Positions 25,149-32,415 of a DNA stretch of 64,000 nucleotides are shown here, piece by piece. Source of the DNA: Canibacter zhoujuaniae (GTDB lineage: Bacteria; Actinomycetota; Actinomycetes; Actinomycetales; Microbacteriaceae); the NCBI RefSeq assembly GCF_011752005.1, contig NZ_JAAIJZ010000005.1, positions 6,115-70,114 of the forward strand. The letters run 5' to 3'. Every line of letters starts with the position of its first letter. The stretch's first letter is position 1. A model generated the notes under the pieces. The model made no database searches. It was given only the letters and a program-made list of their open reading frames with translations, and was not told the DNA's origin. A program made the position numbers and the translations under genes.

Positions 25149-25927
25149 TGATGGTGCAGCATGGCAAGGCCGGATCACGAGTAAAAATACTGTGGGTATG
25201 GTACAAGCAGGAACTTGTGCTTTTGTTTAGAGAACCGATAGCAGTATTCTTTTCACTGGCCTTTCCGATCATCATTTACATGTTCATCGGTGTCCCGTAC
25301 GCAGAAGAAATACTTCCTGGAACTCAGATCAAATTTATCGATATGATGTTTCCTTCACTTATTGGAACGGTGGCAGCGAATCTACTACTTATGGGATTGC
25401 CGGTTTATGTTGCGGAATTACGTGCACGGCAGGTAGACAAAAGATATCGCTCGCTACCTCTATCTGGGTTGAATTTCGGTTCTGCGGTAATTCTAGCGAT
25501 GCTTACGTTAACCATCGCCGCTTCTAGTCTTATTGTTGTAATTGTTAGCTTTATGCACGGTCTTCGCCAGGAAGCAATCAATCCCGTGTTCCTGCTGCTG
25601 AACGTAGGACTTATCGCGTTTTTATGCTGTGTTGGCTTTTTCCTTGGGACGCTACCATTTGGAACACGCACGATTAATGCCCTCACCGCCGCAGTATTTT
25701 TCATCATGTTTTTCGGTTCCGGTGCAGCGGCTCCGTTAGATGCGCTGCCAAAACTCTTACAGAAGATACTGGAGTGGAACCCGCTAAAAATCTGGTTCGA
25801 CTGTCTTGTGTCTTTATACACAAGCTCGCCGTTCCCATCGGGCGGTGTGTGGAAGCTCGCCATCACTTTTGTTCTAGGGCTCATCCTTGGACTGATTTCT
25901 CTCAGAAGTTGGCGGAGAACGGAATAA
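25145..25927 (+). CDS. ABC-2 type permease of the azole-peptide cluster (SagH/I-like)
   Basis: 260 residues with about six hydrophobic segments and the ABC-2 pattern: a cytoplasmic start (WVWYKQELVLLFREPIAVFFSLAFPIIIY), a long loop (VYVAELRARQVDKRYRSLPLSGL) and a C-terminal helix. Unlike streptococcal clusters, which have two permease genes, only one is present, so it probably works as a homodimer. It overlaps the ATPase by 4 bp; three ATG codons are consecutive at 25145, 25148 and 25151, leaving the exact start open. Confidence 0.88.
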   Translation: MMMVQHGKAGSRVKILWVWYKQELVLLFREPIAVFFSLAFPIIIYMFIGVPYAEEILPGTQIKFIDMMFPSLIGTVAANLLLMGLPVYVAELRARQVDKRYRSLPLSGLNFGSAVILAMLTLTIAASSLIVVIVSFMHGLRQEAINPVFLLLNVGLIAFLCCVGFFLGTLPFGTRTINALTAAVFFIMFFGSGAAAPLDALPKLLQKILEWNPLKIWFDCLVSLYTSSPFPSGGVWKLAITFVLGLILGLISLRSWRRTE

Positions 25928-25933
25928 CCTACC

Positions 25934-27433
25934 ATGACTAAACCTTTCTCACAAGCAAAGTCAGCTGAAATCTTGCCGTTGAATGTCACAGAATATAACC
26001 GTGACATACCTTGGTTAAACGTACGGCACACTTCTCGTGAATGGTCTTCAATTGGAGACATGCTCGATTCATACAGTCCCTTCGGCGAAGTACGCACTGT
26101 GTTAACCTCCCTTCGTCCAGGCATTGGTTTCAATGGCTATCAAGGTTCTGCTACTGCTATGTCCTTGGACCACACACTTCGACGCCTAATCGGCCTACCG
26201 GCACTCCCTACTGGTCTTGATAGAGATATTTACGGTGGCGGAAAAGGTCTCACTCTTGAAGATGCCATCTTGTCATCCCTAGGCGAAGCCATTGAACGTA
26301 TGATTGGTTCATTTTCCTCGTTGACGTCACAAACAGACAAGTTGGAGCGATGGGCTTCGGCAAATGAGCTTGAATGTGCTGGCGAAAAGTTTATCGGCCC
26401 TGATGACATCCAACTATTTGCACCGGAGCAATTCGAAGATCCTAATTTCCTATGCGAACCTTGGCATAAGGATGCAAAACTTTTGTGGATTTCCGGAACA
26501 AATCTGTTGAGCGGAGATAAAATCTATGTGCCTTCGCAACTCGTTCACCTTTTTTACATCCGCCAATCAGGGGAAGCCCGAGTTGGAGTATCAAGTTCAG
26601 GTGGTTTAGCAACGCATCGTGACTCCGCAGCATCTTTAGCACACGGCATTTTAGAGCTCATTGAACGCGATGCTGCCAATCTGTCGTGGTACTGCAAAAT
26701 TCCACCACGTCCTATCATTTTTGACCGAAAATTGACAGATCCACATATTGTCCGTTGGATTGAAAGCGCTGAACGCGCTGGTGTAGACGTCACCTTTTAT
26801 GCTCACCGTACGGACTGCGAGGGCGTTACTGTAGTTACAGCTATATCGGTGGAGCAAGGCCTGGATGACTTTTGTTATCTAGCAGGTGGCGGGGTAGGGG
26901 TGACACCTGAGCAGGCAATCCGCAGCGCAATTGCGGAATTAGTTCAATCAGAACGAATGGTTAGAATTCCTCGCCTTGCCCCTAATTGGAGAATCGTCCA
27001 GGGATTCAATCGCCTATTTGGCATCAACAGAGATGCAAGTAATCATGATTTTGACAATTTCATCCAAGTAGTTCCTTTTTATGGCTATGCGGAAAATCAA
27101 AAGAAACTCGATTGGTATTTGCGAGACGAGACTATCGAGCCTATTCGACTAAGTGAACTATCTATCAAGTTTGCACACATGAACGAACTTGATGCGGCTC
27201 TTGAGATTTGCAGACGCTCAGGTTTGACACCAATCGCATTTGATTTTACTCCTGTTAATTTCAGTTCAATTTCCCTGACAAAGGTGTTCATTCCAGAGCT
27301 TGCCCCAGCTTTTCCTCCGAACATGCAAATGCTTGGTCACAAACGGTACGCAACGTATCGATGCCTCATAGGTGAATCGTCATCTCTGCAAGAATTTTCT
27401 GAGCTCACCGCCGATCCTCTCCCGTACCCGTGA
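25934..27433 (+). CDS. YcaO-type cyclodehydratase (TOMM D protein, SagD-like)
   Basis: 499 residues. YcaO proteins use ATP to activate the peptide amide and close Cys side chains into thiazolines. The ATP/Mg motif SSLGEAIER is at 114-122 (Glu118, Glu121, Arg122), with further family segments GILELIERDA and AIAELVQSE. The protein ends exactly with PLPYP, the PxPxP tail that inserts toward the active site in azoline-forming YcaO proteins. It works with the E1-like partner encoded at 27812. The gene follows the permease by 6 bp and is AT-richer than the surrounding chromosome. Confidence 0.95.
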   Translation: MTKPFSQAKSAEILPLNVTEYNRDIPWLNVRHTSREWSSIGDMLDSYSPFGEVRTVLTSLRPGIGFNGYQGSATAMSLDHTLRRLIGLPALPTGLDRDIYGGGKGLTLEDAILSSLGEAIERMIGSFSSLTSQTDKLERWASANELECAGEKFIGPDDIQLFAPEQFEDPNFLCEPWHKDAKLLWISGTNLLSGDKIYVPSQLVHLFYIRQSGEARVGVSSSGGLATHRDSAASLAHGILELIERDAANLSWYCKIPPRPIIFDRKLTDPHIVRWIESAERAGVDVTFYAHRTDCEGVTVVTAISVEQGLDDFCYLAGGGVGVTPEQAIRSAIAELVQSERMVRIPRLAPNWRIVQGFNRLFGINRDASNHDFDNFIQVVPFYGYAENQKKLDWYLRDETIEPIRLSELSIKFAHMNELDAALEICRRSGLTPIAFDFTPVNFSSISLTKVFIPELAPAFPPNMQMLGHKRYATYRCLIGESSSLQEFSELTADPLPYP

Positions 27434-27444
27434 TGGAGCGTAGA

Positions 27445-27819
27445 ATGCGAATTCCAAGGAATACCCTACTTTATCTCTATGCTGTGCTTGTTATTAAGCT
27501 CATTAGCATCGCAATCTCCGCGATTTCGCATGCAGCTGGTTGGATCTGGGTTCCTAAGTCATCAAATGCTGTAGTTGGGGTAGCTCTTGCTTTTGTTTTA
27601 TCAAGCATGGTATTCCTTACAATCAAACCAAAACTGGGACTTGCCTCTACCGCTACATTCGGTGCTCTTACTTTCTACGGTGCAATGTCTTCTTTTATTA
27701 CAGGCCACTACCTTGCATGGTCTGCCATTGCAGCACTTACTAGCCTCGCGCTCGTTGGCCTTACTATCCTTGGCTTGCGTCAAATAAACACCCCTCATTA
27801 TCTAACGAAAGATGAATGA
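27445..27819 (+). CDS. Small four-helix membrane protein of the azole-peptide cluster
   Basis: 124 residues from ATG 27445, chosen because GGAG lies 6 nt upstream; ATG 27433 and GTG 27430 are in frame. Four hydrophobic segments are visible (LYLYAVLVIKLISIAISAI, VVGVALAFVLSSMVFLTI, ASTATFGALTFYGAMSSFI, AIAALTSLALVGLTILGL). I recognise no family. Its position, between the two cyclodehydratase genes, and its membrane nature recall SagF, an uncharacterised membrane protein of streptolysin S operons, but similarity is not demonstrable. Immunity or scaffolding at the membrane is possible. It overlaps the next gene by 8 bp. Confidence 0.75.
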   Translation: MRIPRNTLLYLYAVLVIKLISIAISAISHAAGWIWVPKSSNAVVGVALAFVLSSMVFLTIKPKLGLASTATFGALTFYGAMSSFITGHYLAWSAIAALTSLALVGLTILGLRQINTPHYLTKDE

Positions 27820-28726
27820 CATGACTACTTCTTTAGATTCGCGTCTTGTTCTGAATCCTGCCATCCAACTTATTCGTTCAACAAACGATGAGGTTATAGT
27901 GCGATTCGGCAGTCGTGGACGTGCATCCAGAAGAATTGTAGATCCTCGTCGTCGTGGAATTCTCTCTGACCTCGCATTCTCATTTGATAACGGCGCTTCA
28001 CGGCATAGTGTTCTTACGCAATATGGTGAAGAGGGTGCTGAGCTCCTTGAGGCTCTTGTTAACAACGGAGTTCTTGTTCCTGCAGATGATCTCGATTTCG
28101 GATTCCTTACGATTGGATACGGCACGGCGATTCCTGATATCGATTCACTAGCGGTGATCGGCGAAGGAAAATTCGCAGTAGAGTGCACTCGCTTACTTGA
28201 AGATGCGCTTGGAGACAAAGTTGCCATTTCTGTATCATCAAAAATAGAGGTTTCCGAACAACCGGCTGATTTCACAGTTTGTGTTGCTGACAGCCCAAAC
28301 ATCGGCTTGTTTTATGACATGAATGAATATGCGCTCTCTTATGGGGTGCCATGGCATGGCGGTTATCTTGATGGTCCTGAGATTGTTGTTGGACCGTTGT
28401 TTGTCCCAGCTGAAACAGGTTGTTATCATGATTTCGATGTCATGGAAGAAGCTGGGCGGTCCATGAAGCTCAACCATCTCTATATGAAAATGAATGGCTC
28501 CGCTAGCATACCGACGCAAATTCCTGCATTTGTAGCATCGCTTGCAGCATCATATCTTACGTCCTCAGTTCTCCAGCATATTCTTGGTGTTGGATCCCAC
28601 CTCGAAGGAAATTTCCTTCGTATTGATCTAGATCGTCTTGAAATTATTAGGCAGCGCGCAACCCGTCTTGCCCGCTGCCCTGCCTGCACCGAAAACCGCG
28701 CTGATATTCGCAGTCCTTTCCTGTAA
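27812..28726 (+). CDS. E1-like cyclodehydratase partner protein (TOMM C protein, SagC-like)
   Basis: 304 residues. The N-terminal part (about 8-90) has the winged-helix look of a RiPP recognition element that binds leader peptide; the middle is a ThiF/E1-like Rossmann region (SLAVIGEGKFAVECTRLLE, FTVCVADSPN) without adenylation residues; and the C-terminus has CPAC (Cys289, Cys292), a remnant of the zinc tetrad. These proteins deliver the precursor to YcaO and stimulate it. The gene overlaps its upstream neighbour by 8 bp and precedes the degenerate dehydrogenase by 9 bp. Confidence 0.88.
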   Translation: MNDMTTSLDSRLVLNPAIQLIRSTNDEVIVRFGSRGRASRRIVDPRRRGILSDLAFSFDNGASRHSVLTQYGEEGAELLEALVNNGVLVPADDLDFGFLTIGYGTAIPDIDSLAVIGEGKFAVECTRLLEDALGDKVAISVSSKIEVSEQPADFTVCVADSPNIGLFYDMNEYALSYGVPWHGGYLDGPEIVVGPLFVPAETGCYHDFDVMEEAGRSMKLNHLYMKMNGSASIPTQIPAFVASLAASYLTSSVLQHILGVGSHLEGNFLRIDLDRLEIIRQRATRLARCPACTENRADIRSPFL

Positions 28727-28735
28727 GGAAGCAGC

Positions 28736-29500
28736 ATGACACTCCGTAATGAACTTCATCCAGAACATATATATCGTGTTCTTGAACAGACGCTGATCCC
28801 TCCTGTCAGTGTACAAGAACTTGATCCAGACATCATTGAGTCGGCAGTAACACGGCTAAGCTCAACATCTGGCTCACCATCAGAGTCTTATCTCGTTAAC
28901 TCAGAATTTACAGCGGCTGATCTCAAGAGGCTTCCTTCAGCTCAGGAAGCGCAGAATATCCGTAACTATTTCTTTTCAACGACAGTTGAAGGTTTCGAGA
29001 AATCTCTAGAAACACGCTGGGCGCGCAACTGGTCTCCGAACGAACCGCTAGGACAACTTCTGAGTCCCGCATGGACAAATCCGGTAGTCGCGCAAGGACT
29101 TTTTGGTGTGGATTTACTAGTTCTGTTCGAAGATCAACTTTGGCGACAAATCCCTAGTAAGCCTGGTGCTATCTTCGAGCAAAATGTTCCATCAAATTTT
29201 GCTGAACAAGTAGCAGCACAACTTCATGACAGTTCACAAGACCTATCCCACGGTCCGCTTCTTATCCTAGTGGGATCTCATGTACGCGTGCAGTTTACTC
29301 ACGGAGTCCAAGCCACTCGAGCAATGATGCAGTCAGCAGGCATGGTAATTGGCGCACTGACTAACCAAGCACTCTCATTGCACATGCGTCCCAGTATTAT
29401 TTCACACTTCAACAATAGCGCGCTAAATAGGCTTGTTTCTGCTGATGGCGTGGATCGAGCCGTCGCAACTATTTTTGCTGCGACGGTTGCCGACACGTAA
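28736..29500 (+). CDS. Degenerate SagB/nitroreductase-fold protein of the azole-peptide cluster
   Basis: 254 residues. The C-terminal half (GPLLILVGSHVRVQFTHGVQATRAMMQSAGMVIGAL in outline, then an LNRL-VSADGVD segment) aligns by pattern with the matching region of the SagB-type enzyme encoded at 29534. However, the FMN-binding RRSxR motif and the catalytic Lys-Tyr pair are absent. It is probably a non-catalytic partner of the dehydrogenase or a leader-handling subunit. The assignment rests on pattern similarity by eye; an unrelated fold is possible. It ends 33 bp before the intact dehydrogenase gene. Confidence 0.6.
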   Translation: MTLRNELHPEHIYRVLEQTLIPPVSVQELDPDIIESAVTRLSSTSGSPSESYLVNSEFTAADLKRLPSAQEAQNIRNYFFSTTVEGFEKSLETRWARNWSPNEPLGQLLSPAWTNPVVAQGLFGVDLLVLFEDQLWRQIPSKPGAIFEQNVPSNFAEQVAAQLHDSSQDLSHGPLLILVGSHVRVQFTHGVQATRAMMQSAGMVIGALTNQALSLHMRPSIISHFNNSALNRLVSADGVDRAVATIFAATVADT

Positions 29501-29533
29501 AACTGTCAGGCCACTAACCATGAAAGGGAGATT

Positions 29534-30460
29534 ATGCCTGATACTGAATTGTCACTGACGCCACGTGAGATGCTGCAAGCTGAGCTCAATGAAATCATCG
29601 GCTCACTACCAGATCACGCACTAATACCTCTGAAGGAAATTGCGGAGTCTGCGTATGACATCGTGAATAGCGGCATTTCCGAAGTCACCCTTCAACGAAT
29701 CATTCAACGGATATTTGTTCGTTCGGTTAACGAATTTTTCACAGCAGAACATGTAAGTATGCAGATGACGCAAGAGCGTCTTCAAAGATACCGGGCATCA
29801 ACGAATCCACATCAGATTCAACTCCCAGATACTGACGCGCCTGTAGATATTTCTTTTGATGACGTAGTTAGGCAGCGACGCTCTGTGCGCGACTATATGG
29901 CCACAGCCCTTTCACAGGAAGAGTTCGCTGCTGTCCTCAAGCGCAGTTTTGGCAAAAATGGTTCAGAGGATGGTTATGGGGTTCGAGATATTCCGCTTTA
30001 CCCCTACCCGTCCATGGGTGGACTCTCCTCTTTCGACGTAGGAATTGTCGTACAAAACGTTGATGGTATTCCGCAGGGATATTATCGATACGATCAGGTA
30101 GGTCATGAACTTGAGTCTCTGATCACGGGAGATATTCGTCTTGCTCTCCAAGATGTGACTTTTGAATCTGATTGGCTGCTGTATGCACCTTTTGTTGTAG
30201 TCCTAGTTCATGATGCGAACTCTTTCCTATGGAAGTACCATACGCGTGGGTATCGAATTGCTCACATTGATGTTGGTGCTGCCATGCAAAGTTTGTACTT
30301 AGCTTCTTCCTCTGCAGGTCTCGGCTGCTGCGCGGTAGCAGGTTTTCTTGACGAACCAATAAACGATCTACTCGGATACAACGGTTTAGATAAATATGTG
30401 TCACTTGTAATCGGAGTGGGAAAACCTGCGACACCTTTACTCTCACGCCAGCCACATTAG
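29534..30460 (+). CDS. SagB-type azoline dehydrogenase (FMN-dependent)
   Basis: 308 residues from ATG 29534 (GGGAG 3 nt upstream). It is a nitroreductase-fold enzyme of the SagB-type family, which oxidises thiazolines to thiazoles. The flavin-binding RRSVRDY lies at 115-121, and the catalytic Lys234-Tyr235 pair is in WKYHTRGYR, followed by the IDVGAAMQSLYLASSSAGLGC helix. The N-terminal 100 residues are an additional helical domain. Presence of an intact enzyme predicts a mature product with aromatic thiazoles. Confidence 0.93.
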   Translation: MPDTELSLTPREMLQAELNEIIGSLPDHALIPLKEIAESAYDIVNSGISEVTLQRIIQRIFVRSVNEFFTAEHVSMQMTQERLQRYRASTNPHQIQLPDTDAPVDISFDDVVRQRRSVRDYMATALSQEEFAAVLKRSFGKNGSEDGYGVRDIPLYPYPSMGGLSSFDVGIVVQNVDGIPQGYYRYDQVGHELESLITGDIRLALQDVTFESDWLLYAPFVVVLVHDANSFLWKYHTRGYRIAHIDVGAAMQSLYLASSSAGLGCCAVAGFLDEPINDLLGYNGLDKYVSLVIGVGKPATPLLSRQPH

Positions 30461-30472
30461 GGAAATACCCCC

Positions 30473-31192
30473 GTGGATCTGCAAACCTTGATCGGTGGCG
30501 CCCTTGCCATCTCTATGACAGTGGCGTTCGTCGGCGTCGGCTTAACAGTACTGCCAAGATGGCGACACCGCACTGTTAGCGTAATGCCTGTCATACTTGC
30601 CGCCACAACATTTGCTGTCGGTACTTACTTTATTGTGACTCAAAATATTGCATCAAAGGTTCTTATTGCAGGTGCCGTAGGCGTTTTTGATGTTCAAATT
30701 TTTATTTTCAGCATCGCCGGTGGCTCTATATCAGCATTTCTTGCGTTTCGACTGGAAGCGATTATCACACAGCGCTGGTACCGCAACCGTGTTAGTCGTG
30801 ACTTATCGTTCTTGTATATGCCAGTAGCTAGACGCTCTGAGACAATGAATGCAGTTGGACAGCTCGCCCAACGAAACTCAATTATTTTTACCGCTCTTTC
30901 TATTCTTTCTGCAGGAGGAGAAGAATTTTTCTACCGGGGAGTTTTTCTTCTTGGTGGCTTCACCTTTTTGCACGAAGATTTACTCTTCCACCTTCTTTTG
31001 CTACAAGCGATGGTATACGGAGTAAACCACATAGCGTTCGGCATCCCAGCCGTCGCCGGAAAGTCTGTTTTGGGCTTGATTCTTGGGGTTACTGCCGTAG
31101 CAGGCGGACCAATTGCTTCACTGTTAGTCCACCTGTTCTATCAATTCCTCGTCCTGCTGCAATTCAGGGTGAAAGAAAGGAACTGCTCATGA
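30473..31192 (+). CDS. CPBP family intramembrane protease (SagE-like)
   Basis: 239 residues from GTG 30473, with about six to seven membrane segments. The glutamate protease motif EExxxR is present as E150-E151-F-F-Y-R155, with the second and third motif His residues in VNHIAFG and LLVHLFYQF. In streptolysin-type clusters the equivalent SagE is proposed to remove the leader and/or give immunity. The end overlaps the next gene by 4 bp, so it is translationally coupled to the amidohydrolase-like protein. Confidence 0.9.
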   Translation: MDLQTLIGGALAISMTVAFVGVGLTVLPRWRHRTVSVMPVILAATTFAVGTYFIVTQNIASKVLIAGAVGVFDVQIFIFSIAGGSISAFLAFRLEAIITQRWYRNRVSRDLSFLYMPVARRSETMNAVGQLAQRNSIIFTALSILSAGGEEFFYRGVFLLGGFTFLHEDLLFHLLLLQAMVYGVNHIAFGIPAVAGKSVLGLILGVTAVAGGPIASLLVHLFYQFLVLLQFRVKERNCS

Positions 31193-32313
31193 TAGCCGTT
31201 TCATCTTATATGCTCATCGACTCCTCATGTGCTGTGACGGGTTATGTTGAAGATCTATGCGGAAACCTCTGTGCTGACTCTGAAAGTATTGCTTTGCAAT
31301 GTCGGAAATTTGGTGTTGCTGCCATTCGTGATACAGGTTCAGGAATAGCGGCAAGTTTCCGATTTAACGCAAATTTAAATCCGGTTAGGCTTATAGGTGG
31401 AACTGTAACCATCACAGACTCGACTCCGCTCTCTCGGAGTGAAATTGTCATTGCAAACAGATCGCAATTGGATGGAATAGTTTCTTTATGTTTAGCAACA
31501 GGTGAGCGCTGGATTGGTGTTAGATCATCGCGCCCTGATTTCTTTCAAGCTGTTTGGGAAACAGCTAATCCGAAGGGTATCTCAGTCTCTGGACGTGGTT
31601 CTGGGGCACTTAAAGCGACGCGTCTTGGTCACGTGCAAATTATTGATGGAGTAGCCGCCTTACTTCCGAGTCAAAGCTCTCCTAGGGAGGCGCTCACTTC
31701 TGCTTCCAACGTTAAAGAAGATTCATGGTCTGAGCTAACGAATACGCTTCTAGAGCATGGAGTGCCTATTTGCACTGGTCTCGTGTCGCTACGTCGTGCA
31801 GTCTTTCTTAAAGAGGCGATTCAGGCACCCTATCTTCAAGAGTTGTCTAGTATAGTGCCTCACACTCGGTACCTGCAGCAGATGAGGCAAGGAATGGGGT
31901 ATCTTACGGGAAAGCGAGCTCTTGAGGCTCACTCAGGAATGAGAGAACCTACCGGGAAAGAACGTCAAGGACTGGACAAAGGGTGGGAGCGACTCGTTGG
32001 CTGGATTGGGAATGCAGCGCAAGCAGGGGTAATCTTCTTACCTGCCTCAAAGGCCCCACAACTTGCTGTGATTCCAGGTTACGGTTTATTAGAGGAGCTT
32101 GCGCTTCTTGCCCATATCGGGATTTCAGCAGCTGACACTGTCACGCTTGCTACTACAACTGCGGCTGAAATCTTTGGTATCCAAGCCATTCCTGGAAAGC
32201 TTGCGATACGAAGGGCCTATTCTAAAAATCCTGCGAAGGAAAATACCCTTGGCGCTACGGAGATTTCTGAACTGAATCGTGATTCACTCTTATCTCTGAC
32301 ACCCGCGGGTTGA
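31189..32313 (+). CDS. Degenerate amidohydrolase-superfamily protein of the azole-peptide cluster
   Basis: 374 residues. Collinear signatures of the amidohydrolase barrel remain: MLIDSSCAV where the family has GLIDxHxH, GVAAIRDTGSG (GVTTVRDxG), HGVPICTGLVS, and the C-terminal PGYGLLEELALLAHIGISAADTVTLAT followed by A-EIFGI and GKL. Metal ligands are lost: the HxH is replaced by SSCAV, and the catalytic Asp segment (normally GTDAG) reads PASKA. The N-terminal beta-sandwich half is also missing. It is probably a structural or regulatory protein. It is the last gene of the cluster, overlapping the CPBP gene by 4 bp. Confidence 0.75.
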   Translation: MIAVSSYMLIDSSCAVTGYVEDLCGNLCADSESIALQCRKFGVAAIRDTGSGIAASFRFNANLNPVRLIGGTVTITDSTPLSRSEIVIANRSQLDGIVSLCLATGERWIGVRSSRPDFFQAVWETANPKGISVSGRGSGALKATRLGHVQIIDGVAALLPSQSSPREALTSASNVKEDSWSELTNTLLEHGVPICTGLVSLRRAVFLKEAIQAPYLQELSSIVPHTRYLQQMRQGMGYLTGKRALEAHSGMREPTGKERQGLDKGWERLVGWIGNAAQAGVIFLPASKAPQLAVIPGYGLLEELALLAHIGISAADTVTLATTTAAEIFGIQAIPGKLAIRRAYSKNPAKENTLGATEISELNRDSLLSLTPAG

Positions 32314-32365
32314 GTGCTCTACGCAGATCTGATCGAGCACACACAGCAAGCTGATGAAAATTATT

Positions 32366-32398
32366 GTGCCCGCCCCGCAGACATTACGGAACGGGCAC
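32366..32398 (-). terminator. Terminator hairpin downstream of the M13 peptidase gene
   Basis: GTGCCCG (32366-32372) and CGGGCAC (32392-32398) form a GC-rich stem between the convergent peptide cluster and peptidase gene. On the minus strand AATAATTTTC follows. It may serve both directions. Confidence 0.6.
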
Positions 32399-32415
32399 GG
32401 TGGAAACCACAAAAC

